NCBI RefSeq assembly: GCF_032854445.1
Contig: NC_088302.1
Span: 9,233,338 to 9,297,337 of the forward strand
Direction of reading: 5' to 3'
From: Liolophura sinensis
Taxonomy: Eukaryota; Mollusca; Polyplacophora; Chitonida; Chitonidae
Length of the DNA: 64,000 nt
Shown here: in pieces, positions 49,376-62,011 of the stretch
How the letters are laid out: each line of letters starts with the position of its first letter
How positions within the stretch are numbered: position 1 is the first letter of the stretch
Position numbers and translations under genes: made by a program
Notes under the pieces: generated by a model
The model's database searches: none
What the model saw: only the letters and a program-made list of their open reading frames with translations
What the model was told of the DNA's origin: nothing

Positions 49376-51190
49376 GTCCATATGGCAGTGTGAATGCCGG
49401 GTACACTGTCTCTCATATGGTCAATATGGCAGTATGAATGCCGGGTACACGGTCTCCCATACGGCCCATATGGCAGTGTGAATGCCAGTACAATGACTCT
49501 CATATGGTCCATATGGCAGTGTGAATGCCAGTACAATGACTCTCATATGGTCCATATGGCAGTGTGAATGCCAGGTACAATGTCTCCTACACGAACCATA
49601 TGACAGTTTGAATGTCGGGTACAATGTTTCCCATATGGTCCATATGGCAGTGTGAATGCCAGTACAATGTCTCTCATATGGTCCATATGGCAGTGTGAAT
49701 GCCAGGTACAATGTCTCCTACACGAATCGTATGACAGTTTGAATGTCGGGTACAATGTCTCCGATATGGTCCATATGGCAGTGTGAATGCCAGTACAATG
49801 TCTCCCATATGGCCCATATGGCAGTGTGAATGCCAGGTACAATGTCTCCTACACGAACCGTATGACAGTTTGAATGTAGGGTACAATGTCTCCCATATGG
49901 TCCATATGGCAGTGTGAATGCCAGTACAATGTCTCTCATATGGTCCATATGGCAGTCTGAATGCCAGTACAATGTCTCCTACATGAACCATATGACAGTT
50001 TGAATGTCGGGTACAATGTCTCCCATATGGTCCATATGGCAGTGTGAATGCCGGTACAATGTCTCTCATATGGTCCATATGGCAGCCTGAATGCCAGTAC
50101 AATGTCTCTCATATGGTCAATATGGCAGTGTGAATGCCAGGTACAATGTCTCCTACACGAACCATATGACAGTTTGAATGTAGGGTACAATGTCTCCCAT
50201 ACGGTCCATATGGCAGACTGAATGCCGGGTACACGGTCTCCCATATGGTCCATATGGCAGTGTGAATGCCAGTTACACTGTCTCCTACACGAACCATATG
50301 ACAGTTTGAATGTCGGGTACAATGTCTCCCATACAGTCCATATGGCAGACTGAATGCTGTGTACACGGTCTCCCATATGGTCCATATGGCAGTGTGAATG
50401 CCAGTACAATGTCTCTCACATGGAACATATCACAGTTTGAATGCCAGGTTCAATGTCCACATCTGAATGCCGGGTACATGGTCTCCCATATAGTCCATAT
50501 GGCAGTGTGAATGCCAGTACAATGTCTCTCATATGGTCCATATGGCAGTGTGAATGCCAGGTACAATGTCTCCTACACGAACCATATGACAGTTTGAATG
50601 TCAGTACAATGTCTCTCATATGGTCCATATGGCAGTGTGAATGCCAGTTACAATGTCTCCTACACGAACCATATGACAGTCTGAATGTAGGGTACAATGT
50701 CTCCCATACGATCCATATGGCAGACTGAATGCCGGGTACACGGTCTCCCATATGGTCCATATGGCAGTGTGAATGCCAGGTACAATGTCTCCTACACGAA
50801 CCATATGACAGTTTGAATGTCGGGTACAATGTCTCCCATACAGTCCATATGGCAGACTGAATGCTGGGTACACGGTCTCCAATATAGTCCATATGACAGC
50901 CTAAATGCTGGGTAAAATGTCTCCTATATGGTCTATATGGCAGTGTGAACGCCGGGTACACTGTCTCTCATATGGTCTATATGGCAGACCGAATGCCAGG
51001 TACACAGTCTCCAATATAGTCCATATGACAGCCTAAATGCTGGGTAAAATGTCTCCCATATGGTCTATATGGCAGTGTGAACGCCGGGTACACTGTCTCT
51101 CATATGGTCTATATGGCAGTCTGAATGCTGGGCACACTGTCTCCCAAATGGTCCATATGGTAGTCTGAATGTCTCCCATATGGTCTATAT
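49376..51190. repeat. 43-bp satellite-like array, about 42 units
   Basis: The common unit is catatggtccatatggcagt, gtgaatgccagtacaatgtc and tct, 43-44 bp. A second unit type (tcctacacgaaccatatgac, agtttgaatgtcgggtac) alternates with one to three common units, giving a higher-order pattern. Catatg occurs in nearly every unit. Minus-strand frames stay open up to 181 codons with peptides such as HTAIWTIWETLYP. The array begins after the SINE at 49078 and ends about 660 bp short of the NSA2 stop codon. Confidence 0.95.
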
Positions 51191-51854
51191 GATATAGTTG
51201 GTCACCCTATAGACAAATAAGCTTACATTTTAACTGAGCTAATAAGCCTCAAGTAGAGTAATATGTTGGTACTAGATTTTATGTCCTAGATGTGGCAAGC
51301 ATTGAAGATATCATTATATTCTGCCAAACTTGCCAAAACATAAGCCAATGTGAATTTCGTCAAAAATCTCTCAAATACAATTTTAAAACTGGCTTTGGCC
51401 CAACACCATGTTTTTTTTGAGCATTAATGTGAAGTTACCGTAATAGTCTGACCGATATTTTATCATCGGCTCCATAATATTGACAAAAAAAAATACGAAA
51501 AAAAAACCCAGACGTTTTGTAAATTTTACACATATTCATGCTGGGTTTTGAATCCTAACATCAGAAAAGCAGAAAACTTTGATTAGTTGTTTCAAAAATT
51601 TTACTTCTCAGATGTGGCGAGCATACATGACAGAAGTTGTCACTGTACTGTAATTTCTGGCAAAACACAATCAATGAAGAAATATAGAAGTTTGGTAACT
51701 TCATCCATGGGAATTGGTTCTTTTTCTCTGCTCCTTGTCCTGTTAGATCCAAGATCATTTAAGACCACAAATTGAATGGACTCGTTTTGATGAGGTATTT
51801 AAGAATTCTTTCAACCTCTGAAGAATAGTTCGTTCTTACAAGTGGGAGATCTGA

Positions 51855-54800
51855 TCACACCAGCAACACCGCATTTATACATCCATCATTTTCTGGGTTA
51901 TTAGTCACTTGGGCATACTTTCCTGTTTAAAAAAACAAAACACAAAGAAAAACTCTAAAGAAAACACAAGGACTATGAAAGCAGGGCTATAACTATTCCA
52001 CAGTGCAGTTATATGTAATAAACTAGAGCCCAAGGACTGTGAAATTGGCCTATTGCTTGTCCATTTTTATTTTTCTTGTAACTAATGATCAGTTGCCTTC
52101 TAGTACAATTCATTGGTTTTCTTCACCCACAAAGGGCCTATCACTTACTCTGTCTGTAATGGAGGGCCTGATCCCGTCTCATTATGACACGACTTATGAG
52201 AACGCATTGCACCAGAATATCATATTATGATATGCTGTAAGATTGTAGACATTGTCCATTTTTTGGCAACAATGTTGTTACTATTTCTATTTGTTCGGTT
52301 AGTGTGAGCTTGATAATCATTATTTGATTTATTTATTTGGTGTTTTACGCCGCAATACAGAATATTTCACTTATACGACGGCGGCCAGCATTATGGTGGG
52401 AGAAAACTGAACAGTGCCGAGGGGAAACCCATGACCATCCGCAGGTTGTTGAAAGACCTTCCCACTTACGGCCGGAGAGGAAGCCAGCATGAGCTGGACT
52501 CATGGCCTGTGTTACATGATGGTCTCTCCTTCACTCACAGGCCCATAACCAATGAGGTTGTGTGTTCAGATCTCTCTATTGCTGATTTGCCTGTGGCTTT
52601 AAGCCAGTGGGTTCGTCAGATACCAGGAAAGGGTGGAGAGATGTTTCAACTTTCCTCCACCTATCAGCCTCACTCCCATCAATTGTGTGAGTGAAATATT
52701 CTTCAACAAGGCATAACACCAATGAAATAACATTCTTGCAATTATGTTAAAACGTACACAAAACCCAGATTTACTTACCCCATATAACTTTTCCTCCTTG
52801 CGTTACCAGACCTAATTCACTGATGTTCACCTGAAGACACAAAATAACATTCAGTATATAACATTCCTTACACTGACATATTTGATTTAAACTTTTGATT
52901 AAGTGGAAACAAGTTTCTCAGCTTCATCAATGCCAATACCATAATTAGTTGAGCCTTTTCAAAAATAACAAAAGATTCGAGTGCACAAGACAAACTTGAT
53001 TTTTATACACCAAACAGTAAAAATAGATCACATGATGTGTCAAGCATACATCCCTATGTGTAAAGAAAACATCCTTTATAGGATGTGACAAATATATATG
53101 CCTTATGTGATGGGTTCAGAATATATCTCTTACATTTATATGTCAAGGATATATCTCTTGTACGATGTGTTAAAAATATATATGAGGTGTTTGCCCTCTT
53201 CATACCTCTATGACAGTTCCCTTGGTGATGACCCCTAATGATGTATACATGGGAGAGCTGGGGTTTTTCTTCACCCCGATGATAGGCAGACAGAACGTGG
53301 CTTTCAGTTCTGGGTGAGTGACGTGAGCTTTCTTAAAACGCAATGCCTGAAACAAGCATCGTTCATGACAAATAAAATATATATATATACAATTTTGAAG
53401 AAAAAAAATGAGAGAACATGTCATACAAAATAACAAAATAAATAATAATAATGAAAAAAAAAACACTATGCTTTTCAGCCAATGGAATTTCAGATATGCA
53501 TAATACATTGTAATTATGTCTCAAATAGTCTTTGATATGTTTCACTGGTGTAACTGGAGGTGTAACCAGGCATGTGTAACAATGCCTATGGTACTGAGCA
53601 GGATTAACAGCTATCTCTCACAAACTTACCAAGCCTACAAGGACAGTGTAACATTTTAGGAAGGGTGACTTAGATTAAATCAAAGGACTTGAAACATGAG
53701 CTCTGTTGGAAATACAAGACGATGTGCAAATGCTCAAACCCAACAAAATTTACATACGGTAAATGAGCTAAAGTGTTGCCTTGGGACTCGGAAAGTGTAT
53801 CCCATTATTGATGGAGTTGATTGTGGTTCTTACTGACTGGGCACCGTATGAGAGCATCAGGGGTGGGCAGAGGATTATATGGACGGTTCAAGAATGTAAT
53901 AAACAAGCTCCACTGAGCAGTTAGTCTATGCTCCTACTACCAACAGTTCATGTTTTCCTAAGTGTTAATCATAATGATTTTAGTGCATGCACTTCAAACA
54001 GGTTAATTGTTTAATTAGTGTTATTTTGTGATAAATGGGAAGTTGGAGAAAACTGTGATAATTTGGAGATTAAGCCTGATTACCCCAGTACCTTAACCAA
54101 TGTAAAGTGTCATGTCAAATATCCGTTTTTAAACTGCAGGGCTTTCTGTATACACAGCTGTAGCAGAATTTAGCATAAAGGTGAATCAATACTTGCAAAC
54201 TACACCTACCAGCAGGAGAGATGAAGACGCGATCAAAGCCACACCTTAGACTAGCATTTGCACCGCTGCAGCTAAACATTTATTGTTCATTCGGATGTAA
54301 TTTGAAAGACTGTCACCTTCTGCCCATATTTGTAACCATGAATACTTAATTTACCACATACTTAACTGAGTCCCCTCGGATGAAGTTTTGGTCATACAGA
54401 TTGGTTTTATGCCACTTACAATAACAGGACTCCAAATTTCCACCTGTCAATCCACTGATCGCATGATTTTTTCTTGCGAAAAGCAAAGCCATAATCTTAT
54501 CTGTCGCTGAAGACAAATAAATCATGTCTGGGCAAAACTGTATACAGGAAATTATTAACATTTTGTTTATCAAGCCAATGACGGTGCTGTGCGAACTCCT
54601 AATGTGATAAAAACTCAAACAAGTCTCGTTTCCTGACAAGATGGGACTCGTACACAGTGCTACCTAAAAAGAGGTAAAGTATATCGTGGTAGTTTTCAGA
54701 AACATTGCATGGAGTATGTTTTCTGTGTTTAATGGGAGGTTCCCGATATAAAAACATGGGGAAAGGAACTACTCTGCAATAGGACAACAGTTCCGACTGT

Positions 54801-57800
54801 AAAGAAACAAGATGTGTGTGTAGAATGATATACTAAATTGGAATTGCATGGACACGGGAAGCTGGTGACAGATATTTCTCAATGAAATTCATTCTTAGCT
54901 CAGATAGATTTGTACACATATTTGTTGCATAGTAAGGGCTCTCAAAAGACAACCATTAACCAGGTAATGGTGTGAGGTGACTTTCCACACCACTTGTAAG
55001 GTTTGTAATAGACATCGCCTGTCTTAAAACTTTCTTCAATTTCATCCATGGGTATATTTAGAGATGTACGTGTAGGCCTACTGGTCGAGAGATCTTTACA
55101 CCTCACTGTCAGTGACTTGAGCCCATGTGGCGAGGGTTAGCCCCCAGAGCTACTAAGTGCCATGCACGGTAATGAAATGGGCAGGGGGCTAATCGTTCTC
55201 TTCTGTCATCTTACCGCCAACTCAGATTGTGTGAAAGTGAATGACAGTAACTCGAGTGTAAAACTTTAGGCCATTTACCTTAGTGGCAATATGTACCATA
55301 AATCAAATAAAATTATTTTACAAAAGATATCCTTGAATTTTCTGCTAAGACTTTGGACATTACCTTTTAAGAAAATGTCCCAATAAAATCGGCGGTAACA
55401 ATCACCATGTTGAGTACATGCGGTGATAAAACTTAAAAGTTTTTTTTTTTATATAAACAAACGGCAGTCAAATGTAATTTTATTGCTGCATGATGTGTGG
55501 AATGTCATGGCAGTTATCTCAAAAAGCTGTCAGTTTTCTCCCAGTAAGCAACTGTCTTGCATAATTTGCCCTTACCATTGGTCGAATGAATCTTTCAAAT
55601 TTGGGAGGTTTTCTCGTAAAGCCTTCCCCGACATAGCAGGCTTTTGTTACCATCCTCTTCCAAGCTTTTCCTGCAAATGATGATGGCAAAATATGTCATA
55701 AACTGTTTGACTTATTAAAAAACTGCAAATCATTCCGATAATTCTGGATATTTCAACAACTGCTTAAATCATCTTGAATATCATTAATCCTACAGGGTCA
55801 TACATACATTTTTCCATAAATGGTTAATGTATACATACATTTTTCCATAAATGGTTAATGTATACATAAATTTTTCCATAACTGGTTAATGTATACTCAA
55901 GAATTTTCATTTATACGATAACAACACCTACATTGTAGAAGACTGTGCATGTAGTGAATGAAGAAAACAACCAACCTTTGGCAACTTATTGACAACTTTT
56001 CCACCAACTTTCTTCACCACTACTGCCACCAAGAAAACAAGAAAGCAGAGGAATCTTGAAAATTCCCTGTCCAAGAATGGGACTGAACCTATGTATCTGG
56101 TGACTAAAATGCAAGCACTTTAATCCTAAGTTCACAGCCTCTCTTCTTTAGAGTTTGCTAGAAGTCACAACAAATCCCACACTTTCTGTACTGGCGTCAA
56201 AAAGCACAACTGTATAGCACTCACTTTTCGTCTTTCCTGTGCGGACTACTCTGAACACTTCTGCTTCACTGACACCTCTCACCTTAGGGAGGGGAACTTC
56301 CCATTTACCCTGCAATTATACACATATTTATCTGATTGCTGACTAAAAGAATTAAGATGAAATCTTTCTGGTTTGGTAGTTTGTTGTAAAGCCTTCAGTG
56401 ACACAGCAGGATTTTGTCACTGATTTGTCAGTTTTCAAATACATTACTGATGTCAGGTACATGGGTGGAGGAAATCCACACACATTGCCAGGAGTTTAAC
56501 AAAAGCTCAGCTCCAGTAGAATTATTGTGAACTGGATTCAACTAAGTAACCTCATGGGCCAAGAGCTAAATAATGTTTTGACCTCAAATCATGCAGAATA
56601 TAGAAAATTTTACAACCATTACCTATTTGTGTACAAGAAGGTTACACACACTAAGGAGGTTGTTATCATTTTTTTTTTTAAATTGTAAGTTCAAGGATGT
56701 AACCTGTCTGCATCACAAAATATACTGCAAAATGACTGAAATACATCCCACATCGGAGTATCTTCACGCAACTTTAAATTAAATACAAAAATTGAATTTG
56801 TAGAAATATCACGTAATATGTCTCCTTCTAATACGCGTACTATATATTATTACTCAATAAGCTTGCTGTTATTTCTTTAACTTACAGCCTTTTCTTTCCT
56901 CTTCTGTTTGATCATATTTGACAGTACTTTAGCTCTGGACTGTCCCTCCCTGTCCAGCAGGTAGGCCGGCACTGCCCCCTCCGGCACAGCCTCGTCATTC
57001 TTCTGACGTGTCTTCTTCTCCTCGTGCATCTTCAGCCTGAAGAATGTCAATTACTGTATATCACTTGGAATTCAGCATTTTTCAAGTGACACATTTTGGT
57101 TGATCCTGATTTATTTATCCACATTTTAAGGCCACTGATGAATTTTTTTGTAAAGTTTCATTAATTTCTTATAAGGAAAACTTAAGTATTGGCATCAAAA
57201 GTGACATTTAACGCCTTTATTCGCTTCAGAAAGAGCATGTTCACATACCAAACTTTATGTGAAATACAGTATTTCTTTTTTGTTATGCATGTGTACATGA
57301 TATGTGGATATATAAAGGATTGAATTCAGATTTCTGTATTCACTGATCTTTTGTTTATATGTGTATGCTTCAGGCTTAATGATGCTTTAAATATTTTATA
57401 AGTCATAAACATGATGATGTCTCCATGAAGCCATCGTATTCATAATGCTGCCTCACTGGAACACAGTGATGCCGAAAACATCAGCCACGACACCCACCTA
57501 AGTAAAAGATGTTGACCACAAGATAAGTAAATCAGTAAATGGACCATTCCTTTACAGTGAGCAAAAAAAAAACAGTAAGTATTGATGGTATTTGTGCACT
57601 TACAGTTTCTACATATACTTACGTTTTCTTCATCTGGACCTTCTCTGCATGACGTTTCTTGTTGTGTAATTTTGCTCTATGGGAGAAAACAGGCAACAGA
57701 AGATTAGTAAAAATCTTTACTTATCACTTCTAAAAATGTCAAAAGTTCAAAAATTTTATTAGTCAATGAAAAGTGAATAATCAATGGAGTCACTAAATTT

Positions 57801-59780
57801 TCTTTGTTTTTAATTTATTTATTTCATTGTTGCTTAATGCCATACTGAATCATTAGGTGTTTCTGAAATGCACTGACACAAAAATTAACTGCTGAAAACC
57901 AGCAATATTTAAATATTTTTTTTTATTTATTTACCTCAAACCACGTAGTTTCTTTGCCTTTTCTGCCATGAGATGGGGCATTCGGCCCTCCTTTTTCCTC
58001 CTGGAAAGGTAAAAACAAATCAATTTACTTTTGTAACTTCCTATAAAATCTTAAAAACGACAGTTAATAATAATGACATTTCCTTTGAATTCATGACAAA
58101 TATCAACAACTTTGAATACAAAAAACTTTTCCAAAATTGCAGTCTTTCATTTGGGACATGTTAGTAACAGCTAAGCCAGGGATTCCATCCATAAGCTATT
58201 TCATATTATTCTTACTTTCTCTCATGGTAGTCAAGGCGGTAGCCATGTCGCTTACGGTGAAGCTCTATATGTTCGTTCTGAGGCTGAAAAGAAAAACAAG
58301 AAATGTTGAAAAAGTGTATTGATTGGCAGTCAACAAGGAGCTTTCAAGTTTAATCACAATGAAAAGCACAACTTTTCACAAGATATTAGTTTGAGTCAAT
58401 CTTGTCCACTAGTACATATTTATTTAATGATCTCCTTTGATTGTTGTTTAATGCCACACAAATGAAATCATCATTTATATGACGTCCCGGTCTAAGGCCA
58501 AGTTTGAACCTTCACACCATATGCCTCAACGCTGGAATCAAGCTACAGTATAGACTGTTCAAAGCTTTGAGCATCCGGGTTCCTCGCAAGGACCAGGAGG
58601 TGATACATAACATGGAGCTAAATGCCGATTTTTGATGATTTTGAAAGTTTACAATATTACAGGACAACGGAACTAGCATATTTGAAGGCTAGGCACATTC
58701 TGACTACATTTTCAGAAGAAAACTCTTACCTAGAAGTTATTTTTTTCATTATTTTTTGATCAAAATCTTGTTCAAGGCCTATCTCACCTGGGTTAAATTT
58801 GGTTTGTTTTCACCTTCCGCACCCATGTCACGTGACTAAAGAGTGTGCAGATGATTGGCTCAGAGCAGCTGTGACATCACTTAAAAACTATGAAAAGTGG
58901 AGACGGCTCTGCTACTTTTTGACAAGAATAATTAATTTCTTTAGGGGATACATGAAAGGCTTTGGCTGTATTTTTTAATGTGCAGATTATCATGTGTAAT
59001 AACATATAACAGTACAAACACATTTTTCGGCTTTCACTTTGGGGGGTAAAAATGGCTTCAAAGTACAGTTTTGTTCAGGCCCCAGTGGTCAGTCCGGAAA
59101 TTAAGTAGCTTGCAGTGGTGACGCCAACGATGACCCATGTTTAAAAAGAACTCTGTGGGGGGCCAGACCGAATGGGCCTGGCCAAATAGTGGCGTGGGTG
59201 TTGGGAACAGACAGAATGTGGGCCAGTGTAGGGGCCTGAAGGAGGTAATAAGCTGGCCCCAAGAAACCATATTCAATATCTGTATACATGTCGCCTTGCC
59301 CACACTGTAGCGAAACGGTTCACCAAGATCTTCAGGGGGTGTTCACCGAGTTCCAAGCAAGATAAACGATGATGTAATTTGTGAAAAAGCAAACCGTTGA
59401 CAGAAAATATGCATAATATAGTGGGGTAATTAACAGGTATAAAAAAAATCCCCAAAATGAAATATTTTTAACAAAAATTCTGGGACATAATTTTCTTCAT
59501 TTGGCGAAGAAACAATCTTTGTTTGATAGTTCCTTTTCATGTATCCTACAATATATAGAAAAACGCTATGCAGTTAAAGTTAATATGAAATGTACTAGTG
59601 AAAAAATAAAACAACGTTCGTCAGGTTTCATAAACGTATGTATCAGTTTAACAGTTCGGTATATTACAACAACAACAAATCACATCGACACATGGCTCTA
59701 CGTCAATGGTTTAATACTGATCAGTAAGATATTGACCCAGAGTCATTTACACAACATAACCATAAATGAGAACTTACCAT
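51855..59780 (-). CDS. NSA2: NSA2 ribosome biogenesis protein
   Basis: Nucleolar assembly factor of pre-60S particles, needed for 27S rRNA processing. Ten coding exons: 59778-59780 (ATG only), 58216-58283, 57935-58000, 57623-57676, 56886-57036, 56225-56309, 55576-55670, 53206-53346, 52779-52830 and 51855-51922. They total 783 nt, 260 residues, the same length as the human protein as I recall it. Phases agree at every junction. Recognised text: [128 protein letters not shown] and [20 protein letters not shown] ending in V-stop. The basic N-terminal half and the beta-barrel-like C-terminal half are intact. No polyadenylation hexamer was spotted within about 300 nt after the stop. Confidence 0.97.
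52329..52505 (-). repeat. SINE in NSA2 intron 9, minus orientation
   Basis: tttatttatttggtgtttta, ttcacttatacgacggcggc, cagcattatggtgggagaaa, accatccgcaggttgttgaa and cttacggccggagaggaagc, then gagctggactcatgg. The B-box end is present. Confidence 0.88.
52555..52732 (+). repeat. second SINE-like copy, opposite orientation
   Basis: Ends with gtgagtgaaatattcttcaa, caaggcataacaccaatgaa and ataac, the recognisable tail of the same family. Upstream is cctccacctatcagcc. With the copy at 52329 it makes a head-to-head inverted pair in NSA2 intron 9. Confidence 0.55.
55798..55965. repeat. 31-bp triplet repeat and old SINE remnant
   Basis: Three copies of tacatacatttttccataa plus atggttaatgta (31 bp each) at 55798-55892. 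Then tactcaagaattttcattta and tacgataacaac, a decayed minus-orientation SINE tail. It lies in NSA2 intron 6 just upstream (+ strand) of nothing recognised. Confidence 0.7.
56020..56112 (-). repeat. second SINE-like family, copy 1
   Basis: Shares ccaagaatgggactgaacct and a following atctgg with 63590-63675 (cccaagaatgggattgaacc ... atctgg). In reverse this gives ggttcaatccc, a tRNA B-box-like string, so it is probably a tRNA-derived repeat. Confidence 0.45.
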
Positions 59781-60480
59781 TTTGGTGTTGTTTCTGTCTC
59801 CCTTTTGAAGGAGAAATCGAGATGTTGATCTATAATTTCAACCTGACGTGAAACCACATCACCAAGTCGCGTGGTGGGAAAGTGAAAAGGAAGTTGTCAT
59901 TTGGAACTCTCCACAATTCGGGATTGCGTTTTAGGGTTATCTCCCCTCGCATGAGACATGTATCTGAATAGACATTTCAATTTAAAATCGCACATAGGAC
60001 CCCTGCTTTTCACTTTGTCTATCTTTGCATAGAGAAATTTTACTATGTTACAATATTTAAAATATAGTATTATAAATGTATGAATTTCCCAGTATGTGTT
60101 GGTTTTTTGAAAATTTACATTTTCTCAGTTAGCCTATATAGACCTAGGCCCAACAAATTAGAATTAGGTTGGGTGAAAGCCATATGTTTCAACGAGCTAA
60201 GAAGTGCATTACTGAGTGAGGACACATTAAGAAAACAACACATGTTCTCTCAGAAATTCTAATTAAATGAATGCAACAGCACCGTGTTATGTATAAATAT
60301 GCCATTTTGGTGGATCAAAATCGATTGGGACATAACGCATCATTTATATAGGCCAATATAGGCCTATATGCAGAGAAGCTTACGGTACTAAAATGATTTG
60401 AAAAATGTTCGTTTAGAGACATATTAGCCAAAAACATAAAGGTCTAGGTCTATATATATAGGCGTTATGAAAATAGCTAA
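59781..60480. other. NSA2 upstream region
   Basis: It should contain the NSA2 promoter and 5' UTR, read leftwards. No TATA box or other element could be assigned. No gene was recognised. The minus-strand exon candidate begins at 60498. Confidence 0.4.
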
Positions 60481-60497
60481 CCTTGTCACTACAGCAC

Positions 60498-60909
60498 CTG
60501 TAAGCCCTCCTTGATGACATCCTGGGTACGGTCGTCAAAAGTCTTAAGGTTTAACACCTGATATCAATGAAAAGCAAAGTCTTCGGTTTTGTACTTAATT
60601 CAAAATAAATGGTGTGAAAGTATTTTAAATAAAAACTAAATCTGCGGCTATAATAATTGGCCTTCATACAACTGTATTTGCCGCTCAATTTTGCTAAAGT
60701 TTTAAATATGTCATATGACTAAATACCATTATTAGCTAATACACTTTTGGACAACCGGGCCAAAGGGCCCAGTTGTTTAAAAGTGTATTGTCTGTTAAAC
60801 CTGTGTTGACTTTAGTCTGGACTTGAGAGATGTATTAGATTAAAATACAGGGACATTTTAATAAACCCATTAGGCATATATAATCTTACCTGCCCAGGTA
60901 CACCTTTAC
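60498..60909 (-). CDS. possible terminal exons of an unidentified minus-strand gene
   Basis: A minus-strand segment at 60557-60498 has an acceptor (gatatcag) and encodes VLNLKTFDDRTQDVIKEGLQ. It then either ends VL-TAG (60489-60491) or splices at a weak gtgctg. A donor (gtaaga) at 60889 follows in-frame LSKGVPGQ (about 60909-60890), which joins it in phase 0. Upstream of that, the repeat at 60919 begins almost at once, so any further coding part is interrupted or lies beyond the repeat. I do not recognise the protein. It may be a gene remnant. Confidence 0.3.
60738..60789. repeat. 52-bp palindrome
   Basis: The left arm aatacacttttggacaac plus cgggcc pairs with gggccc plus agttgtttaaaagtgtatt. 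There are 22 of 26 complementary positions around a centre at about 60763. It could form a long hairpin. Confidence 0.85.
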
Positions 60910-60918
60910 TCAGTGTTA

Positions 60919-61230
60919 GAGTGAGTGAGTGAGTGCTTGGGGTTTAACGTCGTACTTAACAAATATTCAGTCATATGACGGCGAAGGAATCCTTAGAATG
61001 CATGTAATGTGCCTCCTTTTTGCAGGACCGATTTCCACCGGAGCCGTTATACTGATAAGGGTCAACCAGTATAGTTGCACTATCCCCATTAATGCTGAAC
61101 GCCAAGCGAGGAAGCTACAACTTCCTCTTATAAGGTCTTAGGTGTGACTCGACCCAGAATTGACCCTGGATCTACCGCTCCCGAAGGGGACGCTCTATCA
61201 ACTATGCTGGCGGGGGTCGGTCTCGCAGTG
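60919..61230 (-). repeat. interspersed repeat with tRNA-like end
   Basis: gagtgagtgagtgagtgctt, ggggtttaacgtcgtactta, attcagtcatatgacggcga, aggaatccttagaatgcatg and tgcaggaccgatttccaccg. The far end, in reverse, reads gatagagcgtccccttcggg, then agcggtagatccaggg, a tRNA-like head. It is the same family as 3262-3498. It is drawn as minus because the tRNA-like head is on that strand. Confidence 0.85.
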
Positions 61231-61766
61231 TTAGAACCTTTTGTCTCGAAACAATTAATGGGTTGTTGTTATGCCACTGTAAAATATAGATGGCGACAAA
61301 TGATCACATTGTATCGCTGTTATTTCTTTTTTCACAATTTGTTTCATTACAGATACCACGTAACATTACATGTCACGGTAATTATACGCGCAACACACAC
61401 ACATTCGTAGATGTCATTGGTAACACGCATTTCCCTTTACAATTAAGAATCGATCAATTAGGTGTGGTGTGTTCAGAGGTTAATGAGATTAAGTTGAAAC
61501 CTCTGCACATGTAGTCTGAATCCAATTTACCCCTAAAGTTAAACAGAAACCACTGTGACTCTTGCTATGTAAGAGATATATAGATTTGTACAAATATAGG
61601 CCTATACCCGGTTTTAAATATGTAATATGACTTAATACCATTATTAGCTAATGCACTTTTGAACACAGTAGTAGCTTACACACATATTCTATGAAATGTA
61701 GTGTGCTTTGAGAAGCCAAATTTGACAAAGGGTTGACGAGGAAAAATACCAGCAACATGCATCCAC

Positions 61767-62011
61767 TGAGGGCGTTCGTGGCCGAGGTGGTTAGCACGGA
61801 AAGTTGGAGCAATAGGTCAGGAGACTCTCACCAATGCGGTCGTTGTGAGTTCAAGTCCAGCTTATGGTGACTGCCTCTCCGGCCCTACGTAACCTGTAGA
61901 TGGTCGTGGGTTTCCCGGTTTCCTCCCACCATTATGCTGGCCGGGGTCATATAAGTAAAATATTCTTGAATATTCTTGAACACCCATCAAATACATAAAT
62001 AAATAAATGAA
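61767..62011 (+). repeat. near-full SINE with variant head
   Basis: gggcgttcgtggccgaggtg, gttagcacgg, ctctcaccaatgcggtcgtt and gtgagttcaagtccagctta, then gtttcctcccaccattatgc and a (aaat)n tail. The head (cgtggccgaggtggttagc) resembles tRNA-Ser/Leu-like A boxes more than the 13288 head does. Part of the body (gggctctgcc) is deleted. Confidence 0.85.

Larger units (their letters stand above)
60699..61664 (+). repeat. ~53-bp direct repeats flanking a SINE
   Basis: gttttaaatatgtcatatga, ctaaataccattattagcta and atacacttttgg at 60699-60751 recur as gttttaaatatgtaatatga, cttaataccattattagcta and atgcacttttga at 61611-61664. There are about five differences. Between them lie the palindrome's second half, the 60890 exon candidate and the repeat 60919-61230. 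Confidence 0.85.

Noticed and set aside
40263-51190. CRISPR-like arrays in the 20-bp, 221-bp, 29-bp and 43-bp repeats
   Set aside because: The units abut one another without unique spacers, and the genome is eukaryotic. They are mini- and satellite repeats.
54346-54787. minus-strand ORFs in NSA2 intron 7
   Set aside because: NSA2 exons 7 and 8 join in phase without them, and no family similarity is seen.
55980-56045. possible extra NSA2 exon ([14 protein letters not shown] in reverse)
   Set aside because: NSA2 exons 6 and 7 join directly in phase and match the family. This stretch has no place in the protein.
59040-59330. G+C-richer segment that might be a structural RNA
   Set aside because: I could not fit it to any RNA family and found no second copy in the window.
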